Below are positions 39,962-48,118 of a stretch of DNA of 64,000 bases, piece by piece (position 1 is the first letter of the stretch; each line of letters starts with the position of its first letter). Source of the stretch: Streptomyces sp. DG2A-72 (lineage in GTDB: Bacteria; Actinomycetota; Actinomycetes; Streptomycetales; Streptomycetaceae); assembly GCF_030499575.1 (NCBI RefSeq), contig NZ_JASTLC010000001.1, positions 806,001 to 870,000 of the forward strand, read 5' to 3'. The notes beneath the pieces were generated by a model. That model ran no database searches, was not told where the DNA came from, and saw nothing but the letters and a program-made list of their open reading frames with translations. A program made the position numbers and the translations under genes.

Positions 39962-40078
39962 CGTGCCGTCGCGTTCCTCCAGCGTTCACAGCCCCCTCAC
40001 ACCCAGGTCGTCGTACGCTCCCCAGGGCCGCACTAGCGTCTTCGGGTCGCCCCCGAACCGAACAAGAGTGAGGTTTCG

Positions 40079-41146
40079 ATGTCCTCAAGGCATGTCCTCG
40101 CCGGCCTGGCCCTGGTGCCGGCGCTCGCCTTCCCGGCGGCCGCTCACGCGACGACGGCGCACACCTCCGGGGGGTTGCACCACAAGCCCTCCTTCGACCT
40201 CCAGGCGCACCGCGGCGGCATCGGCATGACGACCGAGTCGTCCCTGGAGGGCTTCGGCAAGGCCCTGCGCCTGGGTGTGTCCACGCTGGAGCTGGACACC
40301 CAGATCACCAAGGACAAGAAGGTCGTCGTCACCCACGACCGGCAGGTCAGCGCCCAGAAGTGCAAGGACACCGCGCCGCTCACGCCGGGCGACCCGATGT
40401 ACCCGTACGTCGGCAAGTACATCAAGGACCTGACACTGGCCCAGGTCAAGACCATGGACTGCGGCTACCAGCAGCTGCCCGGCTTCCCCGAGCAGGAGCA
40501 GATCAAGGGCCAGAAGATGGTCGAGCTCCGGGACGTCCTGAACCTGGTCAAGCGCTACAAGGCCCGGCAGGTCACCCTGAACGTCGAGACGAAGGTCGAG
40601 GCGGGCGCCCCCGAACAGACCGCGCCGCGCGAGCTGTTCGTGCGCCGGGTCTACGAGGAGATCCACCGCTCCGGCATCGAGCGCCAGGTCACCATCCAGT
40701 CCTTCGACTGGGGCGCCCTCAAGGCGATGCACAAGCTCGCGCCGAGGTGGCCACTGGTGGCCCTGACCAACTACGACTTCCTCCAGGTCGGCAAGGACGG
40801 CGCCTCCCCCTGGCTCGGCGGGATCGACGCCGACGACTACGACGGCGACTTCGTGAAGGCCGCCGACAGCATCGCCGGAGTCACCACCCTCTCCCCCAAC
40901 TACGGCTTCCCGCAGAGCGGCAAGGTCGACGACCCGGGCTTCCGCTTCTACGCCGATCAGGCCATGGTCGACGCGGCGCACGCCCGGGGCCTGAAGGTCG
41001 TCCCGTGGACCTGCGACGACCCGGCGACCGTGGAAGCGCTGATGGACTTCGGGATCGACGGCATCATCACCAACTACCCCGACCGGGTACGGGAGATCAT
41101 GGCCGAGCGCGGTATGCGGCTGCCCAAGGCGTACGGGCCCCGCTGA
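40079..41146 (+). CDS. secreted glycerophosphodiester phosphodiesterase
   Basis: 355 aa from ATG 40079, GAGG upstream. A signal peptide ends near PAAAHA. The GDPD TIM barrel is clear: QAHRGGIGMTTESSLEGF with the catalytic HRG, LELDTQITKDKKVVVTHDR with the acidic metal ligands and second histidine, then IQSFDWGALKAM, WTCDDPATVEALMDFGIDG and IITNYPDRVREI. It hydrolyses glycerophosphodiesters to glycerol-3-phosphate plus an alcohol, outside the cell, and may scavenge phosphate or glycerol from phospholipid debris. It has its own promoter region of about 117 bp after copA. No PHO box could be assigned confidently. Confidence 0.93.
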   Translation: MSSRHVLAGLALVPALAFPAAAHATTAHTSGGLHHKPSFDLQAHRGGIGMTTESSLEGFGKALRLGVSTLELDTQITKDKKVVVTHDRQVSAQKCKDTAPLTPGDPMYPYVGKYIKDLTLAQVKTMDCGYQQLPGFPEQEQIKGQKMVELRDVLNLVKRYKARQVTLNVETKVEAGAPEQTAPRELFVRRVYEEIHRSGIERQVTIQSFDWGALKAMHKLAPRWPLVALTNYDFLQVGKDGASPWLGGIDADDYDGDFVKAADSIAGVTTLSPNYGFPQSGKVDDPGFRFYADQAMVDAAHARGLKVVPWTCDDPATVEALMDFGIDGIITNYPDRVREIMAERGMRLPKAYGPR

Positions 41147-41149
41147 TCG

Positions 41150-42327
41150 TCACGGTGGCGGGACCGGGGCATGTTCCCGGTCCCGTATCACGGGGAGTGC
41201 GGCTGTCGCCCGTTCCCTTGTCAGGGCTCCCGTGATCCTGCGGGCCAGGAGCGGGTCGGCCGGGAGGACGTGGGAGGCGAACCAGCGGGCGGCCGACGGG
41301 TCGGGGGACGGTTCGGCGAACTCCGCTCCCGCGTAGTCGTCGAGCGGCGGTTCGTAGACGTATCCGCAGACCATGCCGTTGGCGCACCAGACGTTCCACG
41401 AGGGCGTCGCGCTCATGGACCAGGAGCGGGACGCGGAACAGGGGCGGAGGTCCGTCGTGTGCCGCGCAGTCGCGCACCGCCCGGGACGCCCAGGCGGTTC
41501 CCGACAGCAGCGAGACACCGGCCCTGCGCCGGGTGAGGTCGTCGTCGAGCCGGGCCAGCCGCAGCACCAACTGCCCGCGGACGAAGGCTCCGTGGCGGTC
41601 CCGGAAGCCGTGCAGGTCGACGCGGACCCATCGCTCGTACGCGGCCAGGCTCGGCGCCTGACGTGCGCAGCCGGCAGCCGCGGGGCGTGCAGGGCCGTCC
41701 GGAACGCGTCGCGCTCCAGCAGCCCGAGGCGCCGCATCGCGCGCCACACCGGACGCACCAGATGCAGGGCGCGGACGGAGGAACGCGCGAGCGGTCGCAG
41801 CGTGACGGCCAGGTCGGCGCGCAGGCGACCCGGCACCAGGAGGTCGTCGCGCAGCAGCTCCAGCTCCCGGCGGGTGCGCGTCCTCGACGGCGAGGAATCC
41901 CCCGGCCGTCGCCGCGACATGCTTGGACAGGCTGAACGCGGACGCCTGACCGAAGGTGCCGATCCGCTGCCCGCCCACATGCGTGCCGATCGCGTGCGCC
42001 GTGTCCTCGATCAGCGGGATCCCCAACTGCTCGCAGCGGCGGCGCAGTTCGACGACCTGGTCCGGCATGCCGTACAGATTGGTGATCAGGACGGCGTCGA
42101 TGTTCCGCCAGGTCGACTCCGGTACGGCGGCCGGGCCGGTGCAGGCCGGCCGCGAGGACAACGAAGAGGATCACGTCGTCGTTCACCGGTGACATCAGCA
42201 CCCGTCCACCCGGGCGGCACCAGCGCCGCAGTGCCAGACAGAGAGCCAGCCGTGCCGAGGGCGTGTAGACGCATGCGCGTCCGAGTCGCCGTGTCATCAT
42301 CGCGGCGAGCCGCGATCCGTACGGCAT
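41150..42327 (-). pseudogene. DegT/DnrJ/EryC1 aminotransferase remnant with several frameshifts
   Basis: Pieces of one PLP-dependent sugar aminotransferase-like protein follow each other in changing frames. The N-terminus is MPYGSRLAAMMTRRLGRAC to about 42150. Next come IDAVLITNLYGMPDQVVELR, IPLIEDTAHAIGTHVGGQR and AFSLSKHVAATAGGFLAVED (the SLSK lysine would hold PLP), to about 41880. A third piece, RRELELLRDDLLVPGRL, runs to about 41640. A fourth runs SLAAYERWVRVDLHGFRDR to about 41375, and the last contains GYVYEPPLDDYAGAEF. At least four shifts are needed, so it is not translatable as one protein. It ends 3 nt after the convergent phosphodiesterase. Sequencing error is possible but unlikely to cluster so densely. 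Confidence 0.82.
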
Positions 42328-42394
42328 CGTCACCTGCTTCCGTCGAGGGGCCGTCGAACGGCCGCAGAAGGTCGTACGAAAGGGCGCGGTGCGC

Positions 42395-42538
42395 TCAGGC
42401 AAGCGCGTCGAGGAACGGGTTGGCGCAGTCGGGCGACTCGTCCATCGCCTCGTGCCAGGCCCGGCGCAGCGAAGGGCTCAGCTCTTCAGGTCTGTGAATG
42501 GTGATGTCCTGCTGCTCTTCGTGGATCGCACGGGCGAC
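42395..42538 (-). pseudogene. N-terminal remnant of a CelD/GNAT-like acetyltransferase
   Basis: A 47-codon open stretch encodes ITIHRPEELSPSLRRAWHEA and then PDCANPFLDALA before a stop. The pattern (RPxEL...L...W......NPFL.P.F) resembles the first 50 residues of CelD/BcsL-type acyltransferases, normally over 300 aa and often found beside DegT aminotransferases in polysaccharide clusters. No clear start codon with a ribosome site is visible. Together with the adjacent aminotransferase remnant it suggests loss of a glycan-modification locus. The assignment rests on a short match. Confidence 0.45.
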
Positions 42539-42626
42539 CCCTCCCCCGGTTCCCCCCTGACGCGGTCTCCGCGCCCTGCCCCCCCCTCGAACCGTCCGGC
42601 AGGGATCAAACGTCGCGAAACAGCAC

Positions 42627-42670
42627 GCACCCTGTCAAGGGTGCCCACTGCAAAGGAACGGTACGTACCG
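42627..42670. promoter_or_regulatory. two palindromes upstream of gap
   Basis: GCACCCT-gtca-AGGGTGC (42627-42644) and the perfect CGGTACGTACCG (42659-42670) lie 84-127 bp before the GAPDH start. Either could be an operator, or the first a weak terminator. No known regulator motif is assigned. Confidence 0.35.
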
Positions 42671-42753
42671 GATACCCGTCGACCCGCCTCCGTTGATCGA
42701 ATGAGTGTGCCGTTACCATCTGAGCGCTACCTAGCTCGAAAGAGATGGATCCT

Positions 42754-44199
42754 GTGACTGTCAACGAGGACTCGTTCACCAACTGGAAGAACCGCGAGGA
42801 GATCGCGGAGTCGATGATCCCGGTCATCGGGAAGCTGCACCGCGAGCGGGACGTGACCGTCCTGCTGCACAGCCGCTCCCTGGTGAACAAGTCGGTGGTG
42901 AGCATCCTCAAGACGCACCGCTTCGCCCGGCAGATCGCCGGCGAGGAACTGTCGGTCACGGACACCCTGCCGTTCCTGCACGCCATCACCGCGCTCGATC
43001 TCGGCCCCTCGCAGATCGACCTCGGCATGCTGGCGGAGACGTACCGGGCCGACGACCGGGGTCTGTCGGTGGCCGAGTTCACCGCCGAGGCCGTCGCCGG
43101 CGCGACGGGGGCCAACAAGATCGAGCGCCGTGAGCCGCGTGACGTCGTCCTCTACGGCTTCGGCCGTATCGGCCGCCTCGTCGCCCGGCTGCTGATCGAG
43201 AAGGCCGGCTCCGGCAACGGACTGCGGCTGCGCGCCGTGGTCGTGCGCCAGGGCGGCGAGCAGGACATCGTCAAACGCGCCTCGCTGCTGCGCCGCGACT
43301 CCATCCACGGCCAGTTCCAGGGCACGATCACCGTCGACGAGGCGAACAGCACGATCATCGCCAACGGCAACGCGATCAAGGTGATCTACGCGAGCGACCC
43401 GTCCGAGGTCGACTACACGGTGTACGGCATCAAGGACGCCATCCTCATCGACAACACCGGCAAGTGGCGAGACCGCGAGGGCCTGTCCCAGCATCTGCGC
43501 CCCGGCATCGACAAGGTCGTGCTGACCGCGCCGGGCAAGGGCGACGTCCCGAACATCGTGCACGGCGTCAACCACGACACGATCAAGCCGGACGAGCAGA
43601 TCCTGTCCTGCGCCTCCTGCACCACCAACGCGATCGTCCCGCCGCTGAAGGCCATGGCCGACGAGTACGGCGTGCTGCGCGGCCACGTGGAGACCGTCCA
43701 CTCGTTCACGAACGACCAGAACCTGCTGGACAATTACCACAAGGCCGACCGGCGTGGCCGCTCCGCGCCGCTCAACATGGTGATCACCGAGACGGGCGCC
43801 GCCTCCGCCGTCGCCAAGGCGCTGCCCGACCTCAAGGCCCCGATCACCGGCAGCTCGATCCGCGTCCCGGTCCCGGACGTCTCGATCGCCATCCTCAGCC
43901 TGCGGCTCGGCCGCGAGACCACCCGCGAGGAGGTCCTCGATCACCTCCGCGATGTCTCGCTCACCTCGCCCCTGCGGCGCCAGATCGACTTCACGAACGC
44001 CCCCGACGCCGTCTCCAGCGACTTCATCGGCTCCCGACACGCCTCGATCGTCGACGCCGGCGCCACGAAGGTCGACGGCGACAACGCGATCCTCTACCTC
44101 TGGTACGACAACGAGTTCGGCTACTCCTGCCAGGTCATCCGCGTCGTCCAGCACGTCTCCGGCGTGGAGTACCCGACCTACCCGGCCATGGCGGTCTGA
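42754..44199 (+). CDS. gap: glyceraldehyde-3-phosphate dehydrogenase, long (about 480-aa) type
   Basis: 481 aa from GTG 42754, giving MTVNEDSFTNWKNREEI, the N-terminus I recognise in Streptomyces orthologues; ATG 42745 is an alternative. An extra domain of about 125 residues precedes the normal GAPDH core. The NAD-binding fold is VVLYGFGRIGRLVARLL and the catalytic Cys is in SCASCTTNAIVPPL. Later marks are TGAASAVAKALPDLKAPITG and WYDNEFGYSCQVIRVVQHV. It oxidises glyceraldehyde-3-phosphate with NAD(P)+ and phosphate. Such long forms coexist with standard GAPDH in Streptomyces, so this is probably a second isozyme. Its metabolic direction cannot be told from sequence. A strong hairpin follows. 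Confidence 0.93.
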   Translation: MTVNEDSFTNWKNREEIAESMIPVIGKLHRERDVTVLLHSRSLVNKSVVSILKTHRFARQIAGEELSVTDTLPFLHAITALDLGPSQIDLGMLAETYRADDRGLSVAEFTAEAVAGATGANKIERREPRDVVLYGFGRIGRLVARLLIEKAGSGNGLRLRAVVVRQGGEQDIVKRASLLRRDSIHGQFQGTITVDEANSTIIANGNAIKVIYASDPSEVDYTVYGIKDAILIDNTGKWRDREGLSQHLRPGIDKVVLTAPGKGDVPNIVHGVNHDTIKPDEQILSCASCTTNAIVPPLKAMADEYGVLRGHVETVHSFTNDQNLLDNYHKADRRGRSAPLNMVITETGAASAVAKALPDLKAPITGSSIRVPVPDVSIAILSLRLGRETTREEVLDHLRDVSLTSPLRRQIDFTNAPDAVSSDFIGSRHASIVDAGATKVDGDNAILYLWYDNEFGYSCQVIRVVQHVSGVEYPTYPAMAV

Positions 44200-44211
44200 C
44201 CACCCGTCTTT

Positions 44212-44249
44212 GTGACAGTGCCGTGTCGGGTTGCGCACGGCACTGTCAC
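44212..44249. terminator. hairpin terminator after gap
   Basis: Perfect 14-bp stem GTGACAGTGCCGTG / CACGGCACTGTCAC with a 10-nt loop, starting 12 nt after the gap stop. There is no U tract, as is normal in Streptomyces. Confidence 0.85.
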
Positions 44250-44295
44250 TCTGGGTATCTGGCATGCGCGGCGGACCGCCCGGCAGGATGGCCGG

Positions 44296-44964
44296 GTGAA
44301 AGATCAAATAGCCCGGTCGGCCCTGCGCCCGGTCCGCGGAACCGCCCTTTGCGCCGTCGCCGCCCTCGTCCTCGTCGGTATGGCCTGGACGGCCCGAGCC
44401 GTCTGGCAGATCCGGCTCGCGACAGCGGGACAGCCGTCTTCCGGACCACCGGACCAGGGCGACGGCCAACACCGTCCGCTGACCGGCCTCGAGGACGCTT
44501 ACCACATCGTCAGTTCCCTGGGAGACGCGGCCACGGTGGTCTGCGCCATCGCCTTCATCACCTGGCTGTGGCGCGTCCGGGACAACGCCTACGCCCTTTC
44601 GGCACAGCGGCCTCGCTACTCCTCGCCGTGGGTCTACCTCGGCTGGATCATCCCGATCGCGAACCTGTGGATTCCCCGCGCCCTCGTCGCCGACATCCAC
44701 CGCACCGGCGCCCCGGAACAGCCGCTGCCGCGTGTCGTGAACTGGTGGTGGGCACTGTGGCTGGTCGGGATGGTCAGCGGGGTGGGGCTGATGTACACCG
44801 ACTCCACGGACGAGGTCATCGCGCGTGCCTACTCCGATGTCGGGCTGCTGCTGGCGGCCGACGCGGCCATGGTGGGTGCGGCCGTGGCGGGCGCCCTGAT
44901 GGTCCGTGCTCTCACTTCGGCGCAGGAGGACCGCCGGGCTGCCGGAGTCGCCGCGCTCCAGTGA
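44296..44964 (+). CDS. DUF4328-like membrane protein
   Basis: 222 aa from GTG 44296 (AGGATGG upstream). About four membrane segments are visible: LCAVAALVLVGMAW, VVCAIAFITWLWRVRDNAY, VNWWWALWLVGMVSGVGL and LLLAADAAMVGAAVAGAL. The stretch SSPWVYLGWIIPIANLWIPR is the typical core of DUF4328 proteins, common in actinomycetes and of unknown function. It has no partner gene. The terminator of gap lies just upstream, so it needs its own promoter. Confidence 0.75.
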   Translation: MKDQIARSALRPVRGTALCAVAALVLVGMAWTARAVWQIRLATAGQPSSGPPDQGDGQHRPLTGLEDAYHIVSSLGDAATVVCAIAFITWLWRVRDNAYALSAQRPRYSSPWVYLGWIIPIANLWIPRALVADIHRTGAPEQPLPRVVNWWWALWLVGMVSGVGLMYTDSTDEVIARAYSDVGLLLAADAAMVGAAVAGALMVRALTSAQEDRRAAGVAALQ

Positions 44965-45003
44965 GCCGAGGCTTGAGTCGGCACGGGAGTCGCCCCACCG
45001 GTA

Positions 45004-45045
45004 CGCCCGCCGACGGCCCCCTACAGAGGGGCCCGTCGGCGGGCG
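45004..45045. terminator. bidirectional terminator between convergent genes
   Basis: CGCCCGCCGACGG (45004-45016) pairs with CCGTCGGCGGGCG (45033-45045), with GC-rich inner bases able to extend the stem. It separates the DUF4328-like gene from the convergent VOC gene. Confidence 0.82.
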
Positions 45046-45052
45046 GCTGCGG

Positions 45053-45466
45053 TCAGCTGCTGTGCTGGACGATGTCGACCATCCACGGGATGCCGAAGCG
45101 GTCCGTGCACATCCCGAAGATGTCGCCCCACATCTGCTTCTCGAACGGCACGGACACGGTGCCGCCGTCGGACAGCTTCTCCCAGTACCCGCGCAGCTCG
45201 GCGTCGTCGTCGCCGCTCAGGCTCACGGAGAAGTTGGTGCCCGGGTTGTTCGGCATCCCGGGCGGGGCGTCGGCGCCCATCAGGGTGAAGCCGCTCGGGG
45301 TCTCCAGCATGCCGTGCATGATCTTGTCGGCGTTCGGCGCGTCCGACTGCCCGAACTCGCCGTAGGTGTTGAGCTTCAGCGTGCCGCCGAAGACCTCCTT
45401 GTAGAACTCCAACGCCTGCCTGGCGTCGCCGTCGAAGCTGAGGTACGGGTTGAGGCGCGAGGCCAT
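45053..45466 (-). CDS. VOC-superfamily protein (PhnB/3-demethylubiquinone methyltransferase-like)
   Basis: 137 aa from ATG 45466. It starts MASRLNPYLSFDGDARQALE, then FYKEVFGGTLKLNTYGEF, IMHGMLETPSGFTLMGAD and ends FGMCTDRFGIPWMVDIVQH, the single-domain PhnB-like VOC layout of betaalphabetabetabeta repeats. These small proteins occur widely, their substrates are mostly unknown, and the PhnB name does not imply phosphonate metabolism. Nothing nearby suggests a pathway. Confidence 0.88.
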   Translation of the reverse strand: MASRLNPYLSFDGDARQALEFYKEVFGGTLKLNTYGEFGQSDAPNADKIMHGMLETPSGFTLMGADAPPGMPNNPGTNFSVSLSGDDDAELRGYWEKLSDGGTVSVPFEKQMWGDIFGMCTDRFGIPWMVDIVQHSS

Positions 45467-45571
45467 GGATCCTCCCGGAAATGTGGCTGAAAGCCGGTGC
45501 CAAGGACACTAGCGCGCGGCACTGACAACGGCCCGTCCCGCAGGCCCACATGGAGCACACACGGGCCGACG

Positions 45572-46279
45572 TCAGACGAGGTGAGCGAAGACGACGAGGT
45601 TCTCCGTGTAGTCCTTGGCGCTGCGGTCGTAGTCCCCGGCGCAGGTGATGAGGCGCACCTGGGCCTGCGGGGTGTCGGCGTACACCCGCTCGTCGGGGAA
45701 GCTGTCCTTCTCGAAGGTCTCCACGCTGTCGACCACGAACGTCGCAACGCGCCGGTCGGCTCGCTTCACCCGGAACCGGTCGCCCTTCTCCAGCTCGCCG
45801 AGTTCCGCGAACACGGCCGGAGAGGTCGCCGTGTCCACATGCCCGGCGATGATCGACGTACCCGCCTCCCCCGGGGACACCCCCTCGGCGTACCAGCCCA
45901 CGAGATTGACCTCGTCCGCGGGCGGGGCATCGAGCTGTCCCGAGCGGCCGATGGCGAGGGGGGTGAAGGGCGCGTCGACCGAGATCTTCGGGATGCGCAG
46001 ACGGATCGGCCTGGACCGCGGCAGGTGCTTTCCGGCTCGGAGGGACTCCGACGAGGACGAGGACGAGGGCGGGGGCGGGGGCGGGGGCGAGGACGATGTG
46101 GCGGCCGGTGCGGCATGGTGCGCGTGTCCGGTGCCGGACGGCTCGTCCTCACCGCCGAACAGGCTCACTGCCACGACGACCAGGGCAACCCCACTCCAGA
46201 AGATCGTCGCGAGTCTGCGGGATCCCAGCCACGCGGGCGCCGTTTCGGCGTCGGTAGGGGAAGGAGGGCTGGCTGCCAT
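45572..46279 (-). CDS. class E/F-type sortase
   Basis: 235 aa from ATG 46279. It has a short cytoplasmic end, one membrane anchor (LATIFWSGVALVVVAVSLF), then a Pro/Ser-rich linker of low complexity (SSSPPPPPPPSSSSSS). The sortase fold carries the catalytic His in IIAGHVDT, the Cys in VRLITCAGDYD and a nearby Arg in DRSAKDY. Sortases cleave a sorting motif in exported proteins and attach them to the cell wall. It is the downstream neighbour of the His-rich surface protein on the same strand, about 120 bp away. That protein is a candidate substrate, although it lacks an obvious LPxTG. Confidence 0.9.
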   Translation of the reverse strand: MAASPPSPTDAETAPAWLGSRRLATIFWSGVALVVVAVSLFGGEDEPSGTGHAHHAAPAATSSSPPPPPPPSSSSSSESLRAGKHLPRSRPIRLRIPKISVDAPFTPLAIGRSGQLDAPPADEVNLVGWYAEGVSPGEAGTSIIAGHVDTATSPAVFAELGELEKGDRFRVKRADRRVATFVVDSVETFEKDSFPDERVYADTPQAQVRLITCAGDYDRSAKDYTENLVVFAHLV

Positions 46280-46399
46280 CGGACACCACCTCACTCGGGC
46301 ACGGCAGCGGACTCATCTCGCGGGAAGGGCGAGCCGGGCCGCCGCGACGCGAGGGGGACGTGCGGCGGCCTCGGCGGTCATGTCGTCGGCATCGGACAG

Positions 46400-47068
46400 T
46401 CAGGCCGCGCCCTCGGGGGCCTTCTTGCGCCGCAGCGCGTACATGCCGGTACCGGCCACGCCCAGCATGGCCAGCCCGGCGGCCGTCACGCCCGGCGAGG
46501 CGAGCGCGCCGCCGCCGGTGTGCACGCCGCCGCGCGGCTTGTGGTGGTCGGACTTCCCGGACTCCTCGTGGTGCTCGCCGCGCCCCGACTCGTGGTCGTG
46601 CTCGTCGTGCCCCGACTCCCGGCCGTGATCGTTGTGATCGCCGTGCCCCGACTCCCGGCCGTGATCGTTGTGATCGACGTGCCCCGACTCCCGGCCGTGA
46701 TCGCTGTGCTCCGAGTCGTGGTCGTGCTCACCGTCGTGCCGGTGGCCCCAGGAGTCCTCATCGCTCCGGCCATGGTCGTCCCGGTAGGTCTGCGGGTCGT
46801 GCTTGGGGTCCCTGGCCGTGCCCCAGTCGTCCTGGTTCACCAGGGCCAGCGCTCCGCCACCCGTGTGCATCCCGCCGCGCGGCATGTCGTGCCTGCTGTC
46901 CTTGTCGTGCTTCTTGCCGTAGGAAGAGTCTTCGTCGTGGTCCTTCTCCTTGCCGTAGGAGGAGTCGTCGCGGTCCCACTCACCCGTCGAGTCGGCGTAG
47001 GCGGGTGCGGCGATCGCGAGCGCGGCCGTGGCCGCGGCAGTCGCGACCAGCATGCGTGCAGAGCGCAT
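46400..47068 (-). CDS. secreted His/Asp-rich repeat protein with C-terminal membrane anchor
   Basis: 222 aa from ATG 47068 (GGAAGGAA upstream). There is a signal peptide to about APAYA, then a highly charged low-complexity body rich in His, Asp, Glu, Gly and Ser. It contains three 12-residue repeats of the form DHGRESGHxDHN. The sequence HTGGGALA occurs twice, at PRGGMHTGGGALALV and PRGGVHTGGGALASP. The second copy precedes a hydrophobic helix (GVTAAGLAMLGVAGTGMYAL) and a basic tail RRKK. That layout is the same as a cell-wall sorting signal, with HTGGG in place of LPxTG. The adjacent sortase strengthens the idea. The histidines suggest metal binding. Function unknown. Confidence 0.85.
   Translation of the reverse strand: MRSARMLVATAAATAALAIAAPAYADSTGEWDRDDSSYGKEKDHDEDSSYGKKHDKDSRHDMPRGGMHTGGGALALVNQDDWGTARDPKHDPQTYRDDHGRSDEDSWGHRHDGEHDHDSEHSDHGRESGHVDHNDHGRESGHGDHNDHGRESGHDEHDHESGRGEHHEESGKSDHHKPRGGVHTGGGALASPGVTAAGLAMLGVAGTGMYALRRKKAPEGAA
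46606..46710 (-). repeat. 36-bp coding tandem repeat (three copies)
   Basis: Copies beginning at 46606, 46642 and 46678 share CGTGCCCCGACTCCCGGCCG and the following bases with few changes. Each encodes 12 residues of the His-rich protein, so copy changes stay in frame. Confidence 0.85.
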
Positions 47069-47248
47069 CTGTGATTCCTTCCGTCACACCCGGGCAGCTG
47101 ACGCTTCGCCAGCTGGGTGACCCGGCCTTGACGTGATCCACGGTCAGCCGAACCGGACCGTCCCACCATTCGAGGCGATCACACGGGTTACCCCCGCACC
47201 CCGGACGGCGGCATCCCGGACGCGCCCTCGCCCACCGGCCGCCGGGCC

Positions 47249-47480
47249 CTACAGCCGGGCTTCGGCCGGGTCCCAGCCCTGGCGGGGCACCGAAGCGAGG
47301 AGACGCCGGGTGCACGCGTGCTCGGGGCGCTCAGCACGCTCGAGGTCGGGCCCTGCTCGATCACGACACCCCGGCGCATCACCACGGTCTCGTCGGTGAT
47401 GAGAGCCGGTCGCCGTCCGGCAGCCGGTAGGTCTTGCGCACGGCGTCGACGACGAGCAGGGGCGTGAGGATTTCCGTCAC
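47249..47480 (-). pseudogene. dipeptide/oligopeptide ABC ATPase (DppF type), internally deleted
   Basis: GTG 47480, behind GGGAG, begins a normal DppF N-terminus: TEILTPLLVVDAVRKTYRLP. After about 25 codons it jumps, near 47405, to C-terminal sequence VVMRRGVVIEQGPTS. After another frame change it ends EHACTRRLLASVPRQGWDP and stops at 47249. About 250 codons, including Walker A, signature and Walker B, are missing. The start overlaps the stop of the upstream DppD remnant (GTGA), preserving the ancestral dppD-dppF operon join. Confidence 0.85.
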
Positions 47481-48118
47481 CGTGTACTCCCGGTGGCCTG
47501 CGCGGCCGGATCGAGCTGGTCGGACTGGGCAGGGACATCGAGGTCCGGCAGGTCGGGCAGACGGCGGCACGCTGCCACGCCGCCGCCCGGGACCGGGAGC
47601 GGCTCCGGCTGCCAGGTGTCGCAGGGCGGTTCGGCGCGTGCGCGCCGGGGGGCGAAGGGGCAGCCGGGGAACGTGTCCGCGAGCGATGGCGGGCGGCCGG
47701 GGATCGGGGCCAGGGGGCGGGTCGACTCGCCCAGCTCGGGTGAGCACGCCGGCAGCCCGCGGGTGTAGGGGTGCCGGGCGTCGGAGAAGAGACGGTGCGC
47801 CTCCTGCTCCTCGGCGACGCGGCCCGCGTACATGACGTACACGCGGTCGCAGTAGGCGGCGGCCAGGTGCAGGTCGTGGGTGATGAACAGCAGCCCCAGG
47901 TCGCGCTGCTCGCGCAGGGTGTGCAGCAGGGCGAGGATGTCGGCCTGTGTGGTGACGTCCAGCGCGCTGGTGGCCTCGTCGGCCAGCAGCAGCGCGGGCT
48001 CGGTGGCGAGGGCGCCGGCGATGACGACGCGCTGCAGCATGCCGCCGGACAGTTCATGGGGATGCTGCCGGACGTGTCGTTCGGGGTCCGGCAGGCCTAC
48101 GGCGTCGAGGAGTAAGGC
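47477..48118 (-). pseudogene. dipeptide/oligopeptide ABC ATPase (DppD type), N-terminus lost
   Basis: The open sequence from about 48118 is a clean DppD C-terminal half: LLDAVGLPDPERHVRQHPHE, signature LSGGMLQRVVIAGALA, Walker B LLLADEATSALDVTTQ, H-loop LLFITHDLHLAA, and the tail FPGCPFAPRRARAEPPC with Cys residues typical of oligopeptide ATPases. Walker A and everything before it are gone. At about 48118 it abuts an unrelated decayed gene on the other strand, so a deletion or rearrangement joined them. No permeases or binding protein of this transporter remain in the window. Confidence 0.85.

Noticed and set aside
41150..42327. Separate small genes on the minus strand in place of an aminotransferase pseudogene
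   Set aside because: Each fragment matches a consecutive part of one DegT-type protein and lacks its own ribosome site.
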